Shown here in pieces: positions 51,120 through 60,170 of a stretch of 64,000 nucleotides of DNA. The translations under genes and the position numbers were made by a program. The first letter of the stretch is position 1. Every line of letters begins with the position of its first letter. This DNA comes from Microvirga pudoricolor (lineage in GTDB: Bacteria > Pseudomonadota > Alphaproteobacteria > Rhizobiales > Beijerinckiaceae). The notes below the pieces were generated by a model. The model made no database searches. It saw only the letters and a list, made by a program, of their open reading frames with translations, and was not told the DNA's origin. The stretch spans positions 930,001 to 994,000 of the forward strand of contig NZ_JAFEMB010000001.1 in the NCBI RefSeq assembly GCF_016892705.1, read 5' to 3'.

Positions 51120-53405
51120 TCAGGCGGCGGCTGTTCCGCGGTAATAAACCTCGCGCACGGGCTCATAGAGGCCGAGTGTCTTGATGTCGACCTTGTTCAG
51201 CACTGCGCCCACCAGCTTCTGGTGCATCACGGGAGTGCCCTGGAGCGCGCTTTGGACGACCTCGCTCGGCGTCGTCGTCCAGTCGACCACCATGAGGAAG
51301 GCGTCAGGCAGGTGCGCACCGGCGCGAACGTCCACGACGGGCAGGACCGGCGGGAAGTCGATGATGATCCGGCTGTACCGGCTCCGGCACTCTTCGATCA
51401 GGCGAACCATGGCCTGGGATGCAATGAACTCGTTGCTGTAGGCGATGTTCGCGTTCAGGCTGGCTGGCAGGAAGTGGAGATCGGTCAGCGGGTCGAGGAA
51501 CACCGCCTCCTCCAGGCTGACGCGCTTCTTCAGGATATCCGACAGACCGACCTTCGCGAGGGGCGCCAGGGCTCTCGTGAGTGACGGGTTGCGCAGGTCG
51601 CAATCGATCAGAAGCGTCCGCTTGCCGGCATGGGCCGTCAGGCGGGCCAGATTGGCGCTGGCCACGCTCTTACCTTCCTGAGCCACGGCCGACGTGACGG
51701 CCATGACCTGGGCCCGCTCGACGGCTTCCTGAATGTCGGCCGCGACCTTGATGCTGCGGATCGTCTCGGAGAAGTGAGAGAAAGGCTGATCCAGCACGAC
51801 GGACAGCTTGTAATCCTCGCATCGGATCAGCCGCCCGCCATTCTCGGACTTCCGCTCGGCCCAGGCTCTCTGCATCGCCCGCTGCGTTCCCTGCGGCGGC
51901 GGCTGGATCTGCGGCAGAATGCCGAGGCACGGGGCATCCGTGACGGTCTCGAGTTGCCGCGACGTCCGGACGCCCTTCTGGAGCCATTCCCGCGACAGGG
52001 CGGCGCCGACGCCGACAGCCAGCCCGAGCACGAGGGAGAGCGGCAGGATCAGTGAGCCCTTGGGAGCGCTCTTCTGATCCGGCGCCACTGCAGGCGTGAT
52101 CAGGCGCGAGTCGCTGATCGGGAAGGATTGCTGCTGAACGGCCTGGACGTAGCGCTGCAGGAAGCTGTCGTGCAGCGTGCGGTAGGCTTGAGCGGCGCTC
52201 TCGAGCTCCCGCAGCTTCACTTGGGACTGCAGAACGTCACCGGACTTCAGGACGAGGCCGTCCAGGGTTCTCTCCAGGGTGGCAACCCGCGCGTCGGCGA
52301 TCTCGACATTGCTCTTGGCGATCTCTTCCAGCTGCTTGAGTTCGGTCGAAATCGAGCGCCGGATGGCCAGCATCTGGTTCCGCAGGCTAACGGTGGACGC
52401 GTGCTGGGCACCGTAGCGCTCGGAGGCCTCGCGCTCACGGGTCGAGAGATCGACATATTGCTGACGGAGGCTGCGGATCAGGTCGCTGTTCAGCATCTCG
52501 GCGACGGCGGCATCGGGAACATCCGCCTTGTTGATCTCGCGGATCCGGTCGAAGCGCGCCTTGGCTTGACTGCTTTCGTCCTTGGCCCTCAGAAGCTGGG
52601 TATTGATCTCGCTCACCTGCCGCTCGTTCAGCAGCTCGCCCTGACCCGCATTGATCAGCGTGTTCTCGGCCTTGAAGGTCTGGACCGCGCGGTCGGCTTC
52701 CGTGGCCTTCTCCCGCAGCTCGACGACGCGGGTCTGGAGCCACTCGCTCGCCTTCTCGGTCGCATCGACCTTCGAGCCGATCTGATCCGCCATGTAGGTC
52801 TTGGCGATCGTATTGGCGATCTCGGCAGCCAGCGCGGGGCTGTGCGACGTGTAGCTGACCTGGAGGACGTAGCTCATTCCGGCCCGCAGGGCCTTGGTGT
52901 TGTCACGCAGCCGGTCCGAGGCGGTGTCCATCAGATCACCGGTCTTCTCCCGCTTGCCCTGGGTCAGGTTGCTGATGAAACCCGACACGTGCGCGATGGC
53001 GGATTCCAGCAATCCGCGCGGAGGCCGCATGAACGTTTCGTTCTCCATCAGGTTGAGCGTCCGCACGACGTCTTCGGTCACCTTGCGGGAACTCAGGATC
53101 TGGATCTCGCTCTCCACGACCGAGTTGTTGAGGAGCGACCCTTCGAACAGAGCGTCGTCGCGGAAGAGTTTCAGCCTTTGCGCGTCGATCAAGACTGTGG
53201 CCGTGGCAGTATAGCTTGGAGGCGTCGTGAGAATATATACCAGGCCGGCCACCAGAAAACCGAGCGTTATACTTCCGATGAGGATGTAATGCCGGCGCAG
53301 GGTCCGGAACGCGGCGCCGATGTCGAAGGGCATGATTTTGTCGTGGCCGCCGTGGCCTACGATCATTCCGGTGGATTCCAGCTTGTTGTCGACCCGGTTC
53401 AGCAT
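51120..53405 (-). CDS. Chain-length determinant tyrosine autokinase, ExoP/Wzc/GumC-like
   Basis: This 761-residue inner-membrane protein has an N-terminal Wzz domain with TM1 (ILIGSITLGFLVAGLVYIL, about 40-58), a long periplasmic coiled-coil region (about 170-420), TM2 (near 450) and a C-terminal BY-kinase domain. Walker A is TSAVAQEGKS, Walker A' is LLIDCDLRNP, and a short tyrosine tail includes YEPVREVYY. It controls polymer length and export with the ExoF-like protein. ATG 53405 follows AGGGG; a TTG 39 nt earlier is less likely. It is transcribed opposite to the rest of the locus. Confidence 0.93.
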   Translation of the reverse strand: MLNRVDNKLESTGMIVGHGGHDKIMPFDIGAAFRTLRRHYILIGSITLGFLVAGLVYILTTPPSYTATATVLIDAQRLKLFRDDALFEGSLLNNSVVESEIQILSSRKVTEDVVRTLNLMENETFMRPPRGLLESAIAHVSGFISNLTQGKREKTGDLMDTASDRLRDNTKALRAGMSYVLQVSYTSHSPALAAEIANTIAKTYMADQIGSKVDATEKASEWLQTRVVELREKATEADRAVQTFKAENTLINAGQGELLNERQVSEINTQLLRAKDESSQAKARFDRIREINKADVPDAAVAEMLNSDLIRSLRQQYVDLSTREREASERYGAQHASTVSLRNQMLAIRRSISTELKQLEEIAKSNVEIADARVATLERTLDGLVLKSGDVLQSQVKLRELESAAQAYRTLHDSFLQRYVQAVQQQSFPISDSRLITPAVAPDQKSAPKGSLILPLSLVLGLAVGVGAALSREWLQKGVRTSRQLETVTDAPCLGILPQIQPPPQGTQRAMQRAWAERKSENGGRLIRCEDYKLSVVLDQPFSHFSETIRSIKVAADIQEAVERAQVMAVTSAVAQEGKSVASANLARLTAHAGKRTLLIDCDLRNPSLTRALAPLAKVGLSDILKKRVSLEEAVFLDPLTDLHFLPASLNANIAYSNEFIASQAMVRLIEECRSRYSRIIIDFPPVLPVVDVRAGAHLPDAFLMVVDWTTTPSEVVQSALQGTPVMHQKLVGAVLNKVDIKTLGLYEPVREVYYRGTAAA

Positions 53406-53883
53406 CGCCGCCCCTATGAATGGTGCGGCTTGCGCCGCGATCAAAGCGAGGACATGGCTTGCAACGCGCCTCCTTCGAGCGAGGAGACCACCGTTGGCAC
53501 GGCCTTGAGGGCACCCTTACTTTCGGTCGACAGACCGCACGAGACCGAAGCAGGCGCTATCCAATATAAATATACTTTCTGCACTGCAAACGGAAGGACT
53601 TTCTGGTATCACTTGCGAGATATCATTTGTTAATTTTGAACAAACGAATGTTAATCGAAGTACAACCTAAGCTTATATTGGTTATTACTTATGAGCTACA
53701 TTGACATTATACCGACCTATCCTAAACTTCTCGGCATGCATCGAATGAGGCGGATTCTGGCATGCGTTAGCCACTCGATCGGTACTTGAACCGCCCGACC
53801 CGGATCTCTTGCCGGACCAGAACGCCCCATTTTACGTCAGAGACAATCTGCGCGTCCTCAGGCCGACTCACGGAGAATGACGT
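53406..53883. promoter_or_regulatory. AT-rich divergent promoter region between the ExoP-like gene and the priming transferase
   Basis: The ~480-bp gap is distinctly AT-rich between about 53560 and 53740. A TTGACA at 53701-53706 followed 16 nt later by TAAACT (53723-53728) is a fair housekeeping promoter for the + strand gene at 53884. A perfect inverted repeat TTTGTT (53626-53631) with AACAAA (53639-53644) is a candidate operator, possibly for a Ros/MucR- or H-NS-like regulator. No coding sequence is convincing. Confidence 0.5.
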
Positions 53884-55374
53884 ATGACATCACGTTATCA
53901 GCCCGAGGCTTACGACACGGCCCGGGACCGCGTTTGGTCGGAACCCAGTAGCAAGCCGGCTCTCCGGCAGGCCAGCGTCACACCGGCCTTCGTGGCCCTC
54001 GAAATTCTGGTTCTCACCCTTGTCTGCATCGGCAGCGATGCCGCCTATCACGCGCTCGTTTATCAATCCTTCGACTTTGCCAACCGTCCGATCGAAATTC
54101 AGTCCCTGGCCGGTCTCGGGCTCGCGATGGCGGCCCTGAACGCCGCGCTCCTCAGACCTTACGGATCTTATCGGCTCATGACGCTGGCGAGCGACCGGCT
54201 GGAGATTTTCCGGCCGTTCCTGATGTGGACCCTGGTCTTTCTGTTTTTCTCGGCGGTCGCCTTCACTCTCAAGGTCGGCGGCGATTTCTCTCGCGGGTCC
54301 ATGCTGTCCTTCTACAGCCTTGGCCTCGTCGCGATCATCGCCCTCAGGATCTGCCTGCGCCCCCTTCTGAGGCGCGCCATCTCCACCGGGAGCCTCCAGG
54401 GCCACAAGCTTGTCATCGTGGGTGACACGCGCCATTGGGCTGATGCGGGAACGCAGGATGCCCTGAGCATGGAAGGCGCTAGGGTTCTGGCGACCTTCCA
54501 CGTGTCCGAAAAGGAGAGCGGGCGCCAAATCTTCGAACAGGAACTCGATGGTTCCCTGCGCCGTCTCGTGGCCTTCGCGCGCAGCCATGAGGTGGACAAG
54601 GTGCTTCTGGCGCTGCCCTGGTCGGACGAGCAACTCGTTCGGCACGTGCTGGAACGTGTGCGGGTCCTGCCGCTGCCGATCTACCTGATCCCCGACGACA
54701 ATATTCGCAACCTCCTTCGGAAACCCCTGACCCAGTTCGGGTCGATCTGTGGAGCCGAGCTTCAGCGACGCCCCCTGAGCGATGCCGAGCAGACCATCAA
54801 GAGAACGTTCGACATCGTGTCGGCCTCGGCGGCGCTGGTCGCCCTGCTTCCCCTTTTCGTCGTGGTGGCGATCCTGATCAAGCTCGACAGCAGAGGGCCG
54901 ATCTTCTTCCGTCAGACGCGGGCAGGCTTCAGCGGCCGGACTTTCAAGATCTACAAGTTCCGGACGATGTCCACCATGGATGACGGGCCGGTGGTCCAGC
55001 AAGCCACCCGCGGCGACCTGCGCGTGACCCGCATCGGGCGTTGGCTGCGCAGCAGCAGCATCGACGAGATGCCGCAGCTCCTCAATGTCGTGTTCGGGCA
55101 GATGTCGCTCGTGGGACCCCGTCCCCACGCTTTGGCTCACGACGACTACTACGAGAAGGCGATCGCGACCTATGCCTATCGCCAGCACGTGAAGCCCGGC
55201 ATCACCGGATGGGCTCAGGTCAACGGCTTCCGTGGCGAGACCCCCACCATCGACCTCATGGAACGCCGTGTCGAGCATGATCTCTGGTACGTGGCGAATT
55301 GGAGCTTCTGGCTCGACGTCAGGACTCTTTTCATGACGGTCGGCGCGCTGCTTCGCCATCGGGACATCTACTGA
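53884..55374 (+). CDS. Undecaprenyl-phosphate glucose phosphotransferase, GumD/WcaJ-like
   Basis: This 496-residue enzyme starts the repeat unit by moving glucose-1-phosphate onto the lipid carrier. Four N-terminal membrane helices (to about 160), a nucleotide-binding-like middle domain and a fifth helix (SAALVALLPLFVVVAIL, about 315) precede the Bac_transf catalytic domain. That domain has FKIYKFRTM, SSIDEMPQLLNVVFGQMSLVGPRP and VKPGITGWAQVNG. This is the polyprenyl-glucose transferase plan (WcaJ, GumD) with all key blocks intact. It ends at the ATP-grasp-like gene's 170-bp upstream gap. Confidence 0.95.
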   Translation: MTSRYQPEAYDTARDRVWSEPSSKPALRQASVTPAFVALEILVLTLVCIGSDAAYHALVYQSFDFANRPIEIQSLAGLGLAMAALNAALLRPYGSYRLMTLASDRLEIFRPFLMWTLVFLFFSAVAFTLKVGGDFSRGSMLSFYSLGLVAIIALRICLRPLLRRAISTGSLQGHKLVIVGDTRHWADAGTQDALSMEGARVLATFHVSEKESGRQIFEQELDGSLRRLVAFARSHEVDKVLLALPWSDEQLVRHVLERVRVLPLPIYLIPDDNIRNLLRKPLTQFGSICGAELQRRPLSDAEQTIKRTFDIVSASAALVALLPLFVVVAILIKLDSRGPIFFRQTRAGFSGRTFKIYKFRTMSTMDDGPVVQQATRGDLRVTRIGRWLRSSSIDEMPQLLNVVFGQMSLVGPRPHALAHDDYYEKAIATYAYRQHVKPGITGWAQVNGFRGETPTIDLMERRVEHDLWYVANWSFWLDVRTLFMTVGALLRHRDIY

Positions 55375-55544
55375 AGCGGACTTTCGTCCGGATGACGCAA
55401 CCGGGCCTGTATAGCCGGCCGAGAAAAACCGCTAATCCTTCTGGTTAGACAGTCTATCCCATATCGCAGCCTCGTTCGCGTCGGGTTTCTGCGAGAATTG
55501 AGATCAAGAAGTCGGCCCATATACGATCGGGGATCGAAACCACA

Positions 55545-56750
55545 ATGTTGAATCAGGAGGATCCCGCTGCCGTACTGCATCCTCTGGGGCAGGACTATGC
55601 TCAAGGGTTGCACCGCGTTTTCTCGCAGCAGAGCTGGACCGAATTCCGGCACAAGTTCCATGGGACCGTGGCGCATAGCATGCGCGGATTGCGGCTCCGG
55701 GCCTATTTCGAGCGCGATATTTGGCGCGATGCCTGGCTTCAGTGGCTGTGGTTCGCAACGGGGGTCGAGGCCGACCGGGTCGGGTTCGGCAGAGGGCCAC
55801 TGACCTGGATGCGGCAGTACCGCGCCCGGTCGCAAGCCAAGCCGCTGCACGTGTGCCTGCTGTCGCTGGATCACTCGGGCCTGCCATTCGGCCCCCTCAC
55901 CGCGTGGGCCATCAACCAGAACAGCCGCACCTGCTCGGCCTCCCTGAACGAGGGTCTGGAGCACGCGGACGTGATTTGGGTGTACATGCAGGACCCGATC
56001 CTGCCGCAAATGCGCCAGCGGCTCGAGGCCATGATCGCGCGCCATGCGAAGCCACAGGCCGTCATCGTCAACCCGCCCAGGTCCTATAACGCGTTTCATC
56101 GGCCGGACGCTTTCGCGCTGCTCGAAGCCGCGGGGGTATCCGTCCCGCGCTCGGTGTTCGACGAATCGGATATCGGTCGCACGCACGTGGTCTACAAAAC
56201 CGTCGCCCAACAGGGCGGCGACAAGTTTCTCGACCTTTACTCCGGCCCCCGCGACGGGATGGCGCCGTTCGAGTTCATCGATTCCGTGCGGCCGGACGGG
56301 ACGTTCGCGCGCTACCGTGCCCACTACCTCTTCGGCAGGGCGCGGCCCAGCGAGGTTCTCCTGTCGGACCACTGGAACTCCTGCCTCAAGCACAGCGTGA
56401 AGCTCGAGTATAACTTCGCCCTCACCGACCTGGAAACCGAGCAGCTCGGGAAGATCGCCCAGGCGCTGGACCTGCAATACTTCGCGGTTGACTTCCTGAG
56501 GCGGCCCGATGGAAGCCCCGTCTTCACCGACGTGAACATCTACCCGACCATCCAGTCGCCCCATGCGCGCGTGCGCGCCAGGGGCGACTTCGGCCTCTGG
56601 CATACGTTCGATGCGCGACGGCGCCTCGGGTTACCGGAGCCCAACCATGTGACCGCCTGGGAGATCTTCGACGAAGCGATGCTCAAGATGACCGCTTCGA
56701 AGGCCGGCTCCGACACGGCCGCGGATGTGAAATCCTCCACGACCCGCTGA
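55545..56750 (+). CDS. ATP-grasp-like protein of unknown function
   Basis: This 401-residue protein has no signal peptide or membrane helix. Its middle shows an ATP-grasp pre-domain pattern (AVIVNPPRSYNAFHRPDAFALLEAAGV, about 172-198), and the end shows the metal-binding signature of that fold: QYFAVDFLRRPDG then PVFTDVNIYPT (about 310-335), where D and N would bind magnesium. ATP-grasp enzymes ligate carboxylates to amines or thiols. It follows the priming transferase on the same strand and is convergent with the transglutaminase-like gene. The substrate is unknown, and the assignment is by eye. Confidence 0.65.
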   Translation: MLNQEDPAAVLHPLGQDYAQGLHRVFSQQSWTEFRHKFHGTVAHSMRGLRLRAYFERDIWRDAWLQWLWFATGVEADRVGFGRGPLTWMRQYRARSQAKPLHVCLLSLDHSGLPFGPLTAWAINQNSRTCSASLNEGLEHADVIWVYMQDPILPQMRQRLEAMIARHAKPQAVIVNPPRSYNAFHRPDAFALLEAAGVSVPRSVFDESDIGRTHVVYKTVAQQGGDKFLDLYSGPRDGMAPFEFIDSVRPDGTFARYRAHYLFGRARPSEVLLSDHWNSCLKHSVKLEYNFALTDLETEQLGKIAQALDLQYFAVDFLRRPDGSPVFTDVNIYPTIQSPHARVRARGDFGLWHTFDARRRLGLPEPNHVTAWEIFDEAMLKMTASKAGSDTAADVKSSTTR

Positions 56751-56793
56751 GTGCGAAGGCTTACGCGTCTCGCGTGACTCGCGTCGCGGCCCA

Positions 56794-57606
56794 TCAGGCC
56801 GCGACGACCTCGTCGGTGACGACCTCGAACTTCGTGAGCGTGGACCGTCCGAAGCTCGTGGAGATAGCGACGTCCGTCGCGTCCCGGCCGATCCCCATGA
56901 GAATCCTGCCGATGCGCGGCACGTTGTGCCTCGCGTCGAAGGTGTACCATCGCCCGTCCAGGAAGACCTGGAACCAAGCGCTGAAGTCCATGGGGGCGTC
57001 CACCGGCGGTATGCCGATATCGCCTAGATATCCCGTGCAGTACCGCGCCGGGATGTTCATGCACCGGCACAGGGTGATGGCCAGATGGGCGAAGTCCCGG
57101 CAGACGCCCCGCTGGTCGTTGTGCCCGTCCCAGGCCGTGCGGGTGGCGCTGGCGTGCTCGTACCCGAAGGTGATGCGATCATGCACGTAGTCGCAGATCG
57201 CCTGCACCCTCGCCCAACCGCTCGGCACCTCCCCGAAGAGCTGCCATGCGATGTCGGAGAGGCGATCCGTGTCGCAGTAGCGGCTTCCCAAGAGGTAGAC
57301 GAGCACATCGTCGGGCAGGCTTTCGACGGACATCTGCCCCGCACCGGGCGCGACCTCGTCCGGGAGCCCGGAATCCTCGATCAGGAAATCGGCCGAGAGA
57401 TGGGTGAGGCCGGGTGGAAGAACCAAGCGCGTGCAGACGTTCCCGAAGCCGTCACGGTATACATGGGTTCCCAAGGGACGATCGACCGTGAGGCGATCCG
57501 GCGTGACCAGGTCTGGCTCCCGCGACGGATGCACATTGAGCATGAACATCATCGGGGTGGGTTGCGGGCACTCGAAGGCGATATCGTAACCTGCGTGGAT
57601 CCTCAT
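56794..57606 (-). CDS. Transglutaminase-like protein
   Basis: This 270-residue protein has an N-terminal beta domain and a transglutaminase-like core with the cysteine in RGVCRDFAHLA and the Asp in YTFDARHN. The position where the catalytic His normally stands (HAW) reads DFSAW here. This may be a subfamily feature or a loss of activity. ATG 57606 is preferred because it has GGAAAGG nearby and gives the MRIHAGYDI start. It lies 46 bp after the second transglutaminase gene, so the two form an operon. Confidence 0.85.
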   Translation of the reverse strand: MRIHAGYDIAFECPQPTPMMFMLNVHPSREPDLVTPDRLTVDRPLGTHVYRDGFGNVCTRLVLPPGLTHLSADFLIEDSGLPDEVAPGAGQMSVESLPDDVLVYLLGSRYCDTDRLSDIAWQLFGEVPSGWARVQAICDYVHDRITFGYEHASATRTAWDGHNDQRGVCRDFAHLAITLCRCMNIPARYCTGYLGDIGIPPVDAPMDFSAWFQVFLDGRWYTFDARHNVPRIGRILMGIGRDATDVAISTSFGRSTLTKFEVVTDEVVAA

Positions 57607-57652
57607 CACTGGCCTTTCCGGCAAGGGGAATCGGTAACTCAAGCCGCTCTTG

Positions 57653-58549
57653 TCAAGCTGGTTCCCTCAGAGCGCTTTCGAACGAACGCACATCCACCTC
57701 GACCGACATCCCGAGGCTGTCGGCGGCTTGCCCGGTCCAAGTCCCGGACAGCGGGATTGCCTGGCGCGGATCGCGCGCGACGGCGATGCGGATGAGGTCC
57801 CGGTTGCCGATGATGCCGTTCGTGGGGTCGAACTCGATCCATCCGGCCCCCGGCAGGTAGACTTGGCACCAGGCGTGCGTGGAGCCGCCGCCCACATGGC
57901 CCTCCCCGTCCCGGTCGGGGATATAGATGTAGCCCGAGACGAAGCGGGCCGCGAGGCCCAGCGCCCGCACGGCCTCCATCATCAAAACGGCGAAGTCCCG
58001 GCATGTGCCGCGCCCGAGCGTCAGGGTCGTGATAGGATCCTGCGTGCCCTTCTCGGAACGGCGCGCATAGGTGAAGCCTTCCTTGATGGCAAAGGTCATC
58101 GTCATGAGAAGCTCGCCGGTGTCGGTCGGGCGTCCCTGCTTGATGAACCGCTTGGCCCAGCGCAGAACCTGATGCTCCGGATCGAGATACTGGCGCTCGA
58201 TCAGGCGGGCCAGATCCGGCATCTCCTCGGCCGAGTAGGAGAACGGATAGGTGCGGGCATAGTCCTCGATCTGGAAATCGGGCGTGTTGGCAGGCGTGTG
58301 GTCGAGACGGATGTTGCTTTCGAAACGGAGTTCGGAGGCCTGCCGGGAGAAGCGGGCGAGAGCGACGCAGTTGCCGAACACGTCGTGGATCCAGCGCAGC
58401 GAGGAGGGCTTCGGATCGATGTCGATGCGGGCCTCGATCAGGCGCTGATCATAGCTGTCACGAGGACGGAACATGATCCTGTGCTCGCCGAAGGACACGA
58501 GCCTGGCATAGCGGTAGGTCGTAATGTGTCGGACGGACAGAACCGTCAT
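57653..58549 (-). CDS. Transglutaminase-family protein with full catalytic triad
   Basis: This 298-residue protein begins with the bacterial transglutaminase-like N-terminal domain (SVRHITTYRYARLVSFGEHRIMFRPR) and has the core triad: Cys in RGTCRDFA, His in STHAWCQVYLP and Asp in EFDPTNG. There is no signal peptide. Relatives are often found with ATP-grasp and alpha-E genes in Proteobacteria, in a conserved but unexplained set. Here an ATP-grasp-like gene lies close by, though it has a different form from those usually in that set. Confidence 0.9.
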   Translation of the reverse strand: MTVLSVRHITTYRYARLVSFGEHRIMFRPRDSYDQRLIEARIDIDPKPSSLRWIHDVFGNCVALARFSRQASELRFESNIRLDHTPANTPDFQIEDYARTYPFSYSAEEMPDLARLIERQYLDPEHQVLRWAKRFIKQGRPTDTGELLMTMTFAIKEGFTYARRSEKGTQDPITTLTLGRGTCRDFAVLMMEAVRALGLAARFVSGYIYIPDRDGEGHVGGGSTHAWCQVYLPGAGWIEFDPTNGIIGNRDLIRIAVARDPRQAIPLSGTWTGQAADSLGMSVEVDVRSFESALREPA

Positions 58550-58563
58550 GTCTCCACCCTAAA

Positions 58564-58587
58564 TCCCGGTCCCTTCGGGGTCCGGGA
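58564..58587. terminator. Hairpin with TTCG loop upstream of the transglutaminase operon
   Basis: A 10-bp stem with one mismatch (58564-58573 with 58578-58587) has a TTCG tetraloop on the + strand. On the minus strand it lies about 100 bp after the mannitol-dehydrogenase-family gene and 15 bp before the transglutaminase start. It may end the upstream transcript or lie in the leader of the downstream one. Confidence 0.35.
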
Positions 58588-58690
58588 CTTTAAGGGTAGC
58601 CGAACCGCGCCGGCAAATCAGGGCGTTTCTCGCGCCAGTCTGCCCAAATCAAAGGCAGACCGAGGTGCGGCGCACCGCACCCCGGACGCT

Positions 58691-60163
58691 TCAGGCCCGT
58701 TCGGCCACGGTCCGCTTGGCCCCGTTGGCGTAAAGGAGCGTGAGGGCGCCCGTCACAGCCTGTGTGAACCGTGGGTCGGCCGGGAGGTCGTCGCCGAAGA
58801 TCTCGGAGACCCCGAACAGGGCCGGCGCCAGCTGGGCCGGATCCCCGTTAGTCCCATCCGCCAGCGCCTTGAGCCGGGCGGCCATCGGGTCGCGGACGTC
58901 GATGGGCTGCCCCCTCTCGTCGGTGCCGGTCACGTAGCGCATCCAGGCGGCGACGCCGAGGGCGAGCCGATCGATGGAAGCGCCTTGGCTCAGGCGGTCC
59001 CGCACCGTGCCGAGCAGGCGCTGGGGCAGCTTCTGCGAGCCGTCCATGGCGATCTGCCAGGTGCGGTGCTTCAGGGCCGGGTTCTTGAAGCGCTCGATCA
59101 GCGCCCGCTTGTAGGAATCGAGATCGGCCCCGGGGGGCATATGGAGGGTCGACGTGACCTCCTCGTCCATCAAGCCCTGGACGAGCCTTTCGAAGGCTGG
59201 ATCCGCCATGGTATCGGAGACCGTCTCATAGCCCGCCAGGTAGCCGAGATAGGCCAGGGTCGAGTGGCTGCCGTTGAGGAGACGGAGCTTCATGTGCTCG
59301 TAGGGTTCGACATCCGCGACGAACTCGGCCCCGACCCTTTCCCAGGCCGGGCGGCCTTGCGGAAAGTCGTCCTCGATCACCCATTGGGTGAACGGCTCGG
59401 TCACCACGGGCCAGGCATCGGCGACGCCCAGCGCCTGCCCGATGCGGGCGCGGTCGTCGTCCGTGGTGGCGGGCACGATCCGGTCGACCATGGTCGATGG
59501 GCAAGCCACCTCCCGGGCCACGAAGGCGCCGAGGTCCGGATCCCGCAGTTCGGCGAACCGGGTCAGCACCCGCTTCACCGTCCGGCCGTTGGACGGAAGA
59601 TTGTCGCAGGTGAGCACCGTGAAGGGCGCGACGCCCGCGGCGCGGCGCAGGCGCAGGGCCTCGACCAGGAAGCCGGGAGCCGACCTCGGCCGATGGGGCT
59701 CGGCCAGGTCGTGAACGACATCGGGATGCGCCTCGTTGAGGGCGCCCGTCGCCGGGTCGTGGCAATAGCCCTTCTCGGTGACCGTGAGGGAGACGATCCG
59801 CACATCCGGGCTCGCCATGACCTTCAGCAGGCTCTCGATGGCCTCGGGCGCGACGATGACCCGGGAGATCGAACCGATGACCCGGAGACGTTCGCCGTCC
59901 TGGGAGCGGACCGACAGGGTGTACAGCCCATCCTGGGGTTCGAGGGCGTCGTAAGTATCGGGGCTGCGCAGGCTGGCGGCGACGATGCCCCAGCGGAGAT
60001 CCTCCGCCAGCACGTCATCCGTATAGACGGCCTGATGGGCCCGGTGGAAGGCGCCGACGCCCAGATGCACAATCCCGGTCGTGATCGTGGAACGGTCATA
60101 GGCAGGCCGCCGGATGTCCTCGGGGAGCGTCCCGAGGAAGGCGTCGTTCAGACGTTTCGTCAT
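58691..60163 (-). CDS. Mannitol dehydrogenase-family oxidoreductase
   Basis: This 490-residue NAD-dependent polyol/uronate dehydrogenase has the N-terminal GVGAFHRAHQA cofactor loop and the C-terminal LRLLNGSHSTLAYLG motif that holds the catalytic Lys/Asn/His set of the family. Length matches mannitol 2-dehydrogenase and fructuronate reductase; the two cannot be separated by eye. It follows the ABC permease by 7 bp, so it is the last gene of that importer operon and probably acts on the imported compound or a product of it. Confidence 0.92.
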   Translation of the reverse strand: MTKRLNDAFLGTLPEDIRRPAYDRSTITTGIVHLGVGAFHRAHQAVYTDDVLAEDLRWGIVAASLRSPDTYDALEPQDGLYTLSVRSQDGERLRVIGSISRVIVAPEAIESLLKVMASPDVRIVSLTVTEKGYCHDPATGALNEAHPDVVHDLAEPHRPRSAPGFLVEALRLRRAAGVAPFTVLTCDNLPSNGRTVKRVLTRFAELRDPDLGAFVAREVACPSTMVDRIVPATTDDDRARIGQALGVADAWPVVTEPFTQWVIEDDFPQGRPAWERVGAEFVADVEPYEHMKLRLLNGSHSTLAYLGYLAGYETVSDTMADPAFERLVQGLMDEEVTSTLHMPPGADLDSYKRALIERFKNPALKHRTWQIAMDGSQKLPQRLLGTVRDRLSQGASIDRLALGVAAWMRYVTGTDERGQPIDVRDPMAARLKALADGTNGDPAQLAPALFGVSEIFGDDLPADPRFTQAVTGALTLLYANGAKRTVAERA

Positions 60164-60170
60164 CGTATCC

